From positions 1 through 5,099 of the forward strand of contig CAYRMV010000195.1 in NCBI GenBank assembly GCA_964425255.1: a stretch of 5,099 nt of DNA. The letters are read 5' to 3'. This DNA comes from CAYRMV01 sp964425255 (GTDB lineage Bacteria; Bacteroidota; Bacteroidia; Flavobacteriales_D; Crocinitomicaceae). How positions within the stretch are numbered: position 1 is the first letter of the stretch; each line of letters starts with the position of its first letter. Below, one piece after another: positions 1-5,099 of the stretch. The notes beneath the pieces are model-generated. The model was given only the letters and a program-made list of their open reading frames with translations, made no database searches and was not told the origin of the DNA. Made by a program: the position numbers and the translations under genes.

Positions 1-203
1 CAATGCCTGACATGACAATTCGTTATTTTTCGGGTAAATTCCATTCACAAGAAGAAGCGGAAGTGAAATGGAAAGAAGCAAAAAAAGCAGGGATCTCTGA
101 TGCATTTATGACAGCGTACTACAAAGGTGAGCGCATCACTTTGGCAGAAGCAAGAACGTTGTTGCAAGAGAAAGGATCAAGTATTTTGTCTCCAAAAAAC
201 TAA
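1..203 (+). CDS. C-terminal fragment of a protein ending in a SPOR-like module (5' end outside window)
   Basis: Only the last 66 codons are visible, ending at TAA 201-203. The peptide reads as a small alpha/beta module: RYFSGKF, then an alanine/glutamate-rich helix (EEAEVKWKEAKKAG), then SDAFMTAYYKGERI and a last helix (LAEARTLLQ). This order (xRYxxGxF, helix, G-x-x-DAFxxAYxxGxRI) is what I know from SPOR-like repeats at the C-termini of Bacteroidota envelope proteins; SPOR domains generally bind peptidoglycan glycan strands. An ATG lies at position 3, but this type of module usually sits at the end of longer proteins and no upstream signal can be seen, so I treat the gene as cut by the window edge. 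It converges on the peptidase gene and ends 14 bases before a strong terminator hairpin. The module assignment is moderately sure. The function of the whole protein is unknown. Confidence 0.62.
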   Translation, partial: MPDMTIRYFSGKFHSQEEAEVKWKEAKKAGISDAFMTAYYKGERITLAEARTLLQEKGSSILSPKN

Positions 204-216
204 AATCTTATTCTAT

Positions 217-253
217 AAAAAAGGGTGTCCGAATTATCGCGACACCCTTTTTT
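217..253. terminator. Bidirectional intrinsic terminator between convergent genes
   Basis: A 13-bp perfect stem pairs 217-229 (six A then GGGTGTC) with 241-253 (GACACCC then six T). Inside it, CGA 230-232 can also pair with TCG 237-239 around an ATTA loop. The G/C-rich core is flanked by an A-run on one side and a T-run on the other, so transcripts from either strand would end in a stem followed by U residues. It lies 14 nt after the stop of the left + gene and 23 nt after the stop of the peptidase on the - strand, so it can serve both. Confidence 0.9.
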
Positions 254-275
254 GATTCAGAATTTTTACGAGAAA

Positions 276-2054
276 TCAATTTTTTCTCATCCAATATTGG
301 AATAAAGTATTGTTCTTATCCTGAATTGAAACTCGGTAACTTGGACGTTCATAGACCCCCATTTTTCCTTTGATTTCAAATAAAACTTCATCTCTTGCAA
401 TCAATAGTGTGATTTCTTCACCTGTTTCCAATCCTCCAAGGGTTGATTCAAGTTCACTAGCAGAAATGCGATAACCATTTAACCCAAGAATTTCGTCATT
501 AACACTTAAGCCTGCAAGTTCAGCTGCTGAATTTGAGCGAATACTTTTTACAGTTGCGATTCCACCATTTTGTGAAAAACTAGCACCAAAATTTGGCTTT
601 GAATTTCCAGTGTAAGAAATAGAAATCCCTAAAGGTTCGAAAAGTTGTTTGTAATCTGGGATTTGAGTGTCATTCACGTATTTTTGAAAAAATCCACTCA
701 TATCTTTTCCCATAAACTTAGTGTATGCAGCTTCAAATTCCTTTTCAGAGAAACCACGTTTTTTTTCGATGTAAAATTCTTGGTATAAAGCTTGAAGAAA
801 ATGATCGAGCGATTTTTTTCCCGCAAATTGTTGCATAATTGTAGCATCCATCAAGGCAGCAAGTAAACCACCACGGGTGTAATAGGTCATGGTTGTGTTG
901 GCAGAATTTTCATTCGGTCTGTATGCTTTTATCCAAGCGTCAAAACTGGCATGAGCAACCGGTTGAATTCGAGAACCTTCAGATCCTTCCACATAATTTA
1001 AAGCACTGTTTATTTTTTGTAGGTATTCTTCTTCCGAATAAAATCCAGCTCTTCTTAAGAGTAATTCATCGTAATAAGACGTAAAACCTTCCATTACCCA
1101 AAGTAGCGATGTGTAATTTTCTTCATCGTAATTGAAAGGGCCAAGTTCGATTGGTCGGATTCTTTTTACGTTCCATAAATGAAAATATTCGTGTGCAACT
1201 AGAGACAGAAAACCAAGGTATTCACTTCCTGTGTATGACCAGCGATTTACACTTAGTGTAGTGGAGTTACTGTGTTCGAGTCCACCTTGACCATTCGTTA
1301 CATTGTGAATGATAAATACGTATTCTTTGTTTGGATTTTGACCAAAAACAGCTGTTGCAGATTCCACAATTTTCGCCATATCTTTTTGTAAAGTTGGAAT
1401 ATCGTAATTCCCTTCGCCGTACATGGCAACTGAATGCTTAACGTTTGCAGCAGAAAATTCAAAAGTAACTTGATTTCCAATTTCTATAGGACAATCGACT
1501 AATTCGTCGTAGTTTTTAAAAGTAAATTGTTGAGCACCATCACCTGAAATTCCTTCTGATTTACGAGGAAGAGAAGTAGTAATTTTTTTGAAATCTTTAA
1601 ATGGTAGAATGGTTAAATTCCCTTGTTTTTCCTTTAAATCAGGAACATACATAAAAATTCCACTTCCAGAAACAAAGCCGTGTGTAAGATCTAAAAAACT
1701 AGTACGAACGCTTAATTCAAACGCATAAATTTCGTATTTAACTTTGACCACTTTTGCACTTCCTTTGTCAATTTTCCATGAATTTTTAGAGGTTTTAGCA
1801 ACAGTTAGTGGATTTCCATTTCCATCAAAAGCTTTTACTAAATTTACATTTTTGGCAAATTCACGAACCAAATACGATCCGGGAGCCCAAACAGGCATTT
1901 TAACTTCGACTTGTTTGGCTTTGTAATCAGAAATCGTCATTTCAACCTCAAAGTAATGATTCTGAGGTTTAGGCATCGAAAGAAAGTAGTTAATGGATTG
2001 ACTCCAAACACTTGTTGATGCAAAAAGGCAAGAAAATAAAATGAATTTTAGCAT
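276..2054 (-). CDS. Exported M61-family zinc aminopeptidase with C-terminal PDZ domain
   Basis: The product is 592 residues from the chosen start, typical of bacterial M61 (glycyl aminopeptidase-like) enzymes, which remove N-terminal residues from peptides. A signal peptide is visible (MLKFILFSCLFASTSVWS, cleavage likely before Gln19). The N-terminal beta region has the family signature PVWAPGSYLVREF (about residues 54-66). The catalytic region carries GGLEHSNS (257-264), the zinc motif HEYFH (288-292), the likely third ligand Glu322 in WVMEGFTSYYDE, and YYTRGG (391-396). A PDZ domain follows at about 487-565 (SNSAAELAGLSVNDEILGLNG). All catalytic residues expected for the family are present. 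No T9SS C-terminal domain is seen, so a periplasmic location is inferred. The frame is open to an ATG at 2087, but that codon lies between the -33 and -7 boxes of the promoter and would put MHCFLFLRKKN before the signal peptide; 2054 is preferred. The gene is monocistronic by context, with a shared terminator at 217-253. The true substrate is unknown. Confidence 0.93.
   Translation of the reverse strand: MLKFILFSCLFASTSVWSQSINYFLSMPKPQNHYFEVEMTISDYKAKQVEVKMPVWAPGSYLVREFAKNVNLVKAFDGNGNPLTVAKTSKNSWKIDKGSAKVVKVKYEIYAFELSVRTSFLDLTHGFVSGSGIFMYVPDLKEKQGNLTILPFKDFKKITTSLPRKSEGISGDGAQQFTFKNYDELVDCPIEIGNQVTFEFSAANVKHSVAMYGEGNYDIPTLQKDMAKIVESATAVFGQNPNKEYVFIIHNVTNGQGGLEHSNSTTLSVNRWSYTGSEYLGFLSLVAHEYFHLWNVKRIRPIELGPFNYDEENYTSLLWVMEGFTSYYDELLLRRAGFYSEEEYLQKINSALNYVEGSEGSRIQPVAHASFDAWIKAYRPNENSANTTMTYYTRGGLLAALMDATIMQQFAGKKSLDHFLQALYQEFYIEKKRGFSEKEFEAAYTKFMGKDMSGFFQKYVNDTQIPDYKQLFEPLGISISYTGNSKPNFGASFSQNGGIATVKSIRSNSAAELAGLSVNDEILGLNGYRISASELESTLGGLETGEEITLLIARDEVLFEIKGKMGVYERPSYRVSIQDKNNTLFQYWMRKN
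360..596 (-). other. PDZ domain of the M61 peptidase
   Basis: This segment encodes about residues 487-565 of the peptidase. It begins with NFGASFSQNGG, continues through IATVKSIRSNSAAELAGL and NDEILGLNGYRI, and ends in EITLLIARDEVLFEI. The A-x-x-AGL-x-x-xDEIL-x-x-NG pattern is the usual PDZ core of bacterial proteases. In M61 enzymes it is thought to hold peptide C-termini or regulate access to the active site; that role is inferred here from the family. Confidence 0.85.
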
Positions 2055-2066
2055 GTTTTTTTTTCT

Positions 2067-2098
2067 CAAAAATAGAAAACAATGCATGAAAAAGCCAA
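2067..2098 (-). promoter_or_regulatory. Bacteroidota-type promoter of the M61 peptidase gene
   Basis: Read on the - strand, TTG at 2098-2096 is followed by a 21-nt spacer and TATTTTTG at 2074-2067. The second box matches the TAnnTTTG -7 consensus exactly. Transcription would begin near 2060, only about 5-8 nt before the ATG at 2054, with a run of nine A directly upstream of the start (T-run 2056-2064 on the + strand). There is no Shine-Dalgarno sequence, as is usual in this phylum. The promoter position rules against translation from the upstream ATG at 2087. Confidence 0.7.
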
Positions 2099-2101
2099 AT
2101 T

Positions 2102-2115
2102 ATGACCATTGTCAT
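2102..2115. promoter_or_regulatory. Operator-like palindrome between divergent promoters
   Basis: ATGAC at 2102-2106 and GTCAT at 2111-2115 form a perfect 5-bp inverted repeat around CATT. It sits between the -33 box of the peptidase promoter (2096-2098) and that of the lipoprotein promoter (2115-2117), and shares one base with the latter. The position suits a dimeric regulator acting on both genes. A 5-bp repeat can arise by chance, so this is only a candidate. Confidence 0.3.
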
Positions 2116-2145
2116 TGAAAAATAGCTGAAAAAAGTGCACCTTTG
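2115..2145 (+). promoter_or_regulatory. Bacteroidota-type promoter of the coiled-coil lipoprotein gene
   Basis: TTG at 2115-2117, a 20-nt spacer and CACCTTTG at 2138-2145 match the phylum's -33/-7 arrangement with one mismatch (C for T at the first base of TAnnTTTG). Transcription would start near 2151, giving a leader of roughly 15 nt before the ATG at 2167. The TTG codon at 2143 that opens the longest frame forms part of this -7 box, so it is not the translation start. Confidence 0.55.
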
Positions 2146-2166
2146 AATCAACATAAAAATCGATGT

Positions 2167-3036
2167 ATGAAAATAAATGTGTTGATAAAGAGTGCTTTAT
2201 TAGTTTTAATCTTGCCGTTTTCGAGTTGTAAAAATGATTCGGGTAATGTGGATACTTCTGATATGGAAAAGGTGGCAAACCTACAAAGTGAAATTGAACA
2301 ACTAAAACTTGATAATCAATTAAAAGATTCCATGTTGAATGAATCGATTTTGTTTTTCAATGAAATTCAGCGTAATCTGGCATCCATACAATTGAAAGAG
2401 GATGAAATTCGGGTTCATGCAAAAAATGCAGAAAAAGACAACAATGAAAAATTATATGTACTTCAACAAATACAGTACATTAATTTTTTACGTGAAGAAA
2501 ATGGAAAAAAATTAGCAACACTTCAGAGTCAATTGAAAAATTCCTCTTTGAAAATCAGTCAAATGCAAGAAATGGTGACTCGATTGTCGGAACAGTTAAG
2601 TCAAAAAGAACAACAAATTCAGGCCTTGCAAGCTGAGTTAGCAGTAAAAGATCGGGAATATGCGCTATTGTTTGATGAATATCAGGAACAATGGTATCAA
2701 AATGAACAATTGATGGAAGAGATTCAAACCGTTTATTATGCTGTTGGATCCATGAAGGAATTGATATCCAATCAGGTTGTTACTCAGTCAAAAGGTTTAA
2801 TTGGAATGGGACGAAAAGCCAAATTAAAAGATGGTTTTAATGAGTCTTATTTTACAAAAACCAGTGTCATTGAATCGAGTAAAGTTTCTGCTTCGGGTAA
2901 AAATATCACGTTAATCACAGATCATCCGTCGAATTCATATCGTATTTATGAAAGAGATGGAAAGAAAAATTTACAAATTACGAACCCAGAATCATTTTGG
3001 AAAGTTTCCAAATTTTTGGTTGTTTTAGTTGAGTAA
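2167..3036 (+). CDS. Predicted coiled-coil lipoprotein, Cbp1-like adhesin family
   Basis: The product is 289 residues from the ATG at 2167. It starts with a lipoprotein-type signal (MKINVLIKSALLVLILPFSSC), with Cys21 as the predicted lipidated residue; the lipobox FSSC is not ideal, since Phe stands at -3 where Leu is usual. Residues about 33-187 form a long Gln/Glu/Lys/Leu-rich coiled coil (for example LSEQLSQKEQQIQALQAELA). The C-terminal 100 residues are compact and less repetitive: TVYYAVGSMKEL (188-199), GLIGMGRKAKLKDGFN, an SYFTKTSVIE strand, HPSNSYRI (253-260) and a final strand NPESFWKVSKFLVVLVE. I recognise the YYxVGSxKEL ... FNxSYFTK ... HPSxSYxx order from Bacteroidota proteins named after the Cbp1 collagen-binding adhesin of Bacteroides fragilis. 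Collagen binding by this protein is not shown; a structural envelope role is equally possible. The gene is transcribed divergently from the peptidase, has no Shine-Dalgarno sequence, and is followed by a hairpin. The acidic residue after the lipid Cys (CKND) loosely resembles a surface-export signal, but this is weak. Confidence 0.82.
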   Translation: MKINVLIKSALLVLILPFSSCKNDSGNVDTSDMEKVANLQSEIEQLKLDNQLKDSMLNESILFFNEIQRNLASIQLKEDEIRVHAKNAEKDNNEKLYVLQQIQYINFLREENGKKLATLQSQLKNSSLKISQMQEMVTRLSEQLSQKEQQIQALQAELAVKDREYALLFDEYQEQWYQNEQLMEEIQTVYYAVGSMKELISNQVVTQSKGLIGMGRKAKLKDGFNESYFTKTSVIESSKVSASGKNITLITDHPSNSYRIYERDGKKNLQITNPESFWKVSKFLVVLVE

Positions 3037-3054
3037 AAGACTGATTAGAAGTTG

Positions 3055-3087
3055 ATAAGGCTGAATGTGTTTATCATTCAGCCTTAT
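3055..3087 (+). terminator. Hairpin terminator after the lipoprotein gene
   Basis: ATAAGGCTGAATG at 3055-3067 pairs perfectly with CATTCAGCCTTAT at 3075-3087 (13 bp) around the 7-nt loop TGTTTAT. It begins 18 nt after the TAA stop at 3034-3036. The downstream U-run is short (TTATTTG), so it is a weaker classical terminator than the one at 217-253, but the perfect stem and position support this role. It may also stop transcripts from the convergent gene on the right. Confidence 0.68.
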
Positions 3088-3099
3088 TTGAAATTTAAC

Positions 3100-3121
3100 T
3101 TTTTGATACTTTTATCAAAAA
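3100..3121. terminator. AT-rich hairpin after the secreted-protein gene
   Basis: TTTTTGATA at 3100-3108 pairs perfectly with TATCAAAAA at 3113-3121 around a CTTT loop. It lies 25 nt past the stop codon of the - strand gene. The stem is 9 bp with a single G-C pair and no U-run follows on either strand, so its strength as a terminator is doubtful. Together with the stem at 3055-3087 it fills most of the 110-bp convergent gap. Confidence 0.35.
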
Positions 3122-3146
3122 TGAATAACTAAAATGAAATTACCTT

Positions 3147-5099
3147 CTATCTCAATAGCGTTATACTTCCATGACCTTGGTATTCTTTGCCATTCATATC
3201 TTGGATTACATATTTGTAAAAGTAAACGCCATCAGCAAAATCTTTTCCGTCCCATTTGTCTGTAAATTCATCCATTTCCAAAACGAGATTCCCCCAACGA
3301 TTAAATAATTGAACATCGATTTTTGCGCCAAATTGAACATCAATCCACCATTCATCGTTTGAATTATCTCCATTGGGAGTAAATACATTTGGTGCTTTGA
3401 TGATTGCATCTGGATAAGGTAAAACAATGACAGTACCCGTTACTTGATCTTGGCAAATTCCATTTGATGCAATAAGTAAAACAGTGTAAGTGCCAATATC
3501 AGTATAATTAGTTGTTTGGTTAATCAGGGATGTAGTTGTGATAGATTCACCATTACCAAAATCCCAAAAATAGTTGTTTGCATTTGAACTTGTGTTTTCG
3601 AAAGTGACAGAGAACACCGAATACCCTTCAGCTAGACTAGGGGTAAATGAAACAGTTGGTTCAGGAACAACATTGATTGTAACTTGAGATGTGTTGGAAC
3701 AACCATTTGCATCTGTTCCAATTACTGTGTAAATGTTAGATCCCAAAGGAGGAGTAAATGAAGTACCATTCTGAACGTTGTTATCCCAAACATAACTTAC
3801 ACCACCTGAGCCGGATAAAGTTACATTTTGCCCAAAGCAGATTGTAGAGTTTGTACCTGCGGAAATAGTGGGTAAAGCATTTACAGTGACGATTACTTGA
3901 TCTGTATTTATGCAACCATTTAGATCTGTCCCTGTAACGGTATATGTTTGAGTGTTTATTGGTGTAAATGCAATTCCATTAGAAACATTGTTATTCCATA
4001 CCAATGAGTTTGCACCTGTTGCAGTTAATGTTACAGAAGAGCCCATACAAATAGATTGATCAATTCCTGCTTGGACATTCGGTAAAGGATTTACGGTTAC
4101 AAGTGCATTCGATACCAAAGAAGTACAACCATTTAAAGTATATGTTACCGTATAAGTTGTAGTCTGATTTGGAGCTACTTGAATTGAAGAACTTGTTTCA
4201 TTGGTGCTCCAAGAGAATGACCCATTTGGCAATGATGGAACTGCTGTCAGGGTTTGTTGTGATCCAGCACAAATACTTGCATTATTAACACTTACAGTTG
4301 GAACAGGGTTTACAGTAATAATCACTTGATCCGTATTAACGCAACCGTTCGCATCAGTACCTGTTACTTGATATGTTTGAGAATTCAAGGGGATAAAACC
4401 AACACCATTGGAAACATTGTTATTCCAAGTGTAGTTTTGGGCTCCATTACCAGAAAGTGTAACGGTTGCTCCTTGACATACAGTTTGATCTTGTCCAGCA
4501 TCCACATTCGGAAGTGAATTAACTGTTATTGTTGTAGTCGCAGAGTTTGAACAGTTATTCGCATCTGTGAATGAATAAGTGATGGTTTGTGTTCCAACAG
4601 ATGGATCAAAATTAGTTCCAGAAACTCCAATTCCTGAAAAAGTACCTCCTACTGGAGTACCTGATAGTGGAATATCCGCAGCATCAATGCAGATTGATAA
4701 ATAAGTTCCTGCGTTGACTAAGGGTTGAGGGAAAACAGTAACATCAACTTGATCACTTGTAAAACAAGTTGGATCATTTGGATCGGTTACGGTTAAAGTA
4801 TAAGATTGTATAATCGTTGAATTTGTTGTATTAGTAAGACTAACAGTAGGTTGCGCAACAGTAGCATCACTTAGACCAGTTGTAGGTGACCAAGAGTAAA
4901 TAGCTCCTGATGTTGCTGTTCCTATTTGAGCAGATCCACCGGTGCAAAAACTTACATCAGTTCCAGCGTTTGCTGTGATTGAGCAACAGTTGCTATTGAA
5001 AGAAATACTTTCATTATAAGAACAAGAAGTTGAGCCAATTGAAACAGTTGCAGTTAATGTAAAATCATTGTTTCCAGGAGGAATATTAGTTACAGAAGG
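3147..5099 (-). CDS. Large T9SS-secreted Ig/PKD-repeat surface protein, 3' part (5' end outside window)
   Basis: The frame is open from the right edge to TAG at 3149-3147, giving 650 visible C-terminal residues. A GTG at 4505 is an internal valine, not a start: the same frame continues unbroken for 198 codons with matching domains. Domains in order: the end of one domain (1-40); an Ig-like module (41-122, AGTDVSFCTGG); a second type (123-193, GGTFSGIGVSG, FDPSVGTQTITYSFTDANNCS); four Ig-like modules (about 195-264, 267-336, 340-406, 410-477); a PKD domain (481-559, WDFGNGES); and a gliding-motility-associated type B sorting domain (560-650). The composition is rich in Thr, Ser, Asn and Val and poor in Lys, as in adhesins of the SprB kind. 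The six Ig-like modules each hold two Cys about 45-60 residues apart, probably disulfide-bonded. The sorting domain implies passage through the outer membrane by the type IX system and display or release at the surface. Adhesion is inferred from architecture only; no ligand can be named. The signal peptide and any N-terminal domain lie beyond the window. Confidence 0.92.
   Translation of the reverse strand, partial: PSVTNIPPGNNDFTLTATVSIGSTSCSYNESISFNSNCCSITANAGTDVSFCTGGSAQIGTATSGAIYSWSPTTGLSDATVAQPTVSLTNTTNSTIIQSYTLTVTDPNDPTCFTSDQVDVTVFPQPLVNAGTYLSICIDAADIPLSGTPVGGTFSGIGVSGTNFDPSVGTQTITYSFTDANNCSNSATTTITVNSLPNVDAGQDQTVCQGATVTLSGNGAQNYTWNNNVSNGVGFIPLNSQTYQVTGTDANGCVNTDQVIITVNPVPTVSVNNASICAGSQQTLTAVPSLPNGSFSWSTNETSSSIQVAPNQTTTYTVTYTLNGCTSLVSNALVTVNPLPNVQAGIDQSICMGSSVTLTATGANSLVWNNNVSNGIAFTPINTQTYTVTGTDLNGCINTDQVIVTVNALPTISAGTNSTICFGQNVTLSGSGGVSYVWDNNVQNGTSFTPPLGSNIYTVIGTDANGCSNTSQVTINVVPEPTVSFTPSLAEGYSVFSVTFENTSSNANNYFWDFGNGESITTTSLINQTTNYTDIGTYTVLLIASNGICQDQVTGTVIVLPYPDAIIKAPNVFTPNGDNSNDEWWIDVQFGAKIDVQLFNRWGNLVLEMDEFTDKWDGKDFADGVYFYKYVIQDMNGKEYQGHGSITLLR
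3150..3422 (-). other. Type B T9SS C-terminal sorting domain
   Basis: This segment encodes the last 91 residues. The hallmarks appear in order: APNVFTPNGDNSNDEW (569-584), LFNRWGNLVLE (599-609), DKWDGKDFADGVYFYKYVI (615-633) and the C-terminal GHGSITLLR. This is the gliding-motility-associated C-terminal (CHU_C / TIGR04131-type) pattern that directs proteins through the type IX secretion system. In Flavobacterium johnsoniae, export by this domain type depends on a PorP/SprF-like outer-membrane partner. Confidence 0.93.
3423..3659 (-). other. PKD domain of the secreted protein
   Basis: This segment encodes residues 481-559. PTVSFTPSLAEGYSVFSVTFENTSS leads into YFWDFGNGES and then YTDIGTYTVLLIASNGICQDQVTGTVIV. 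The WDFGNG turn and the G-x-YTV strand are the PKD signature. Unlike the preceding Ig-like modules it has only one Cys (residue 549). It links the repeat stalk to the sorting domain, a common order in these proteins. Confidence 0.85.
3669..4511 (-). repeat. Four tandem Ig-like modules, about 70 residues each
   Basis: In transcription order the modules span 4511-4308, 4301-4092, 4082-3882 and 3872-3669. The first, third and fourth share one consensus: P-x-V/I-x-AG-x-x-x-x-I/V-C-x-G, VTL, W-N/D-NNV-x-NG, F-x-P, TY-x-V-x-GTD-x-NGC. The second is more diverged (SICAGSQQTLTA, YTLNGCTS). The first and third agree at about 42 of 65 residues by eye and share an identical 17-nt stretch (3982-3998 and 4411-4427). 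The repeats are coding and in frame, forming a stalk in the secreted protein. Confidence 0.85.
4521..4979 (-). other. Two distinct Ig-like modules upstream of the tandem array
   Basis: The first module (4979-4734, residues 41-122) reads ITANAGTDVSFCTGG, IYSWSPTTGLSD and SYTLTVTD, and ends in SDQVDVTV; its Cys pair is residues 52 and 112. The second (4733-4521, residues 123-193) is of another subtype with IPLSGTPVGGTFSGIGVSG and TQTITYSFTDANNCS; its Cys pair is residues 137 and 183. Both belong to the Ig-like/PKD-like families frequent in long Bacteroidota surface proteins, but they are clearly different from the four modules that follow. Confidence 0.7.

Noticed and set aside
893..1926. Several 60-63 codon open frames opposite or within the peptidase gene
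   Set aside because: They lie wholly within the well-supported M61 gene in other frames, with no signal, domain or start context of their own.
2163..2231. A short out-of-frame ORF starting at ATG 2163, overlapping the lipoprotein start by a few bases
   Set aside because: It gives 22 residues (MYENKCVDKECF...) and ends at TAA 2229-2231. It has no recognisable features and no ribosome binding site; close overlapping ATGs arise easily in AT-rich DNA.
2066..2278. A 70-codon - strand open frame over the divergent promoter and lipoprotein signal region
   Set aside because: It overlaps both promoters and the start of the well-supported lipoprotein gene, and the peptide has no coherent domain. It is a shadow frame.
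3147..4505. A complete 452-residue gene starting at GTG 4505
   Set aside because: The same frame stays open for another 198 codons to the window edge, and those codons encode further Ig-like modules. The GTG falls inside a module (LPNV-DAGQDQ), so it is an internal valine.
3669..4511. Possible CRISPR-like or non-coding tandem repeat array
   Set aside because: The repeats are about 210 bp, imperfect, in frame and encode a conserved Ig-like consensus, so they are protein domains rather than short direct repeats with spacers.
1..5099. Mobile element, defence system, tRNA or riboswitch
   Set aside because: No transposase, integrase, terminal inverted repeats, cloverleaf or long structured leader could be recognised on either strand. 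Intergenic gaps are all short (about 70-112 bp) and accounted for by terminators and promoters.

Overview
The window looks like chromosomal DNA of a Bacteroidota bacterium, most likely in the Flavobacteriales. The evidence is its AT-rich composition, Bacteroidota-type promoters (TTG, then about 20 nt, then TAnnTTTG) instead of Shine-Dalgarno-led genes, and a type IX secretion (T9SS) type B sorting domain, which is restricted to this phylum. The species cannot be named from this sequence.

Layout, left to right: (1) the last 66 codons of a + strand gene whose C-terminus resembles the SPOR-like modules of Bacteroidota proteins; (2) a strong, near-symmetrical hairpin that can serve as a terminator from both sides; (3) a complete - strand gene for an exported M61-family (glycyl aminopeptidase-like) zinc metallopeptidase with a C-terminal PDZ domain; (4) a compact divergent promoter region of 112 bp; (5) a complete + strand gene for a predicted coiled-coil lipoprotein resembling the Cbp1 collagen-binding adhesin family; (6) a convergent intergenic gap with two hairpins; (7) the 3' part (650 codons) of a large - strand gene for a T9SS-secreted, Ig/PKD-repeat surface protein that runs off the right edge.

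The genes alternate in orientation (+, -, +, -), so no operon is visible. Three of the four products carry or imply export signals: a periplasmic peptidase, a lipoprotein, and a protein secreted across the outer membrane. The common theme is the cell envelope and surface, but the sequence does not show that they act together.

Two starts need correction relative to the longest open frames. The peptidase should start at 2054, because the longer frame begins inside its own promoter. The lipoprotein should start at 2167, because the longer TTG-initiated frame begins in the -7 box. The right-hand gene has no visible start. I see no RNA gene, insertion sequence, CRISPR array or defence system. The region is mostly ordinary, and the best leads are the divergent promoter and operator-like palindrome and the repeat architecture of the secreted protein.
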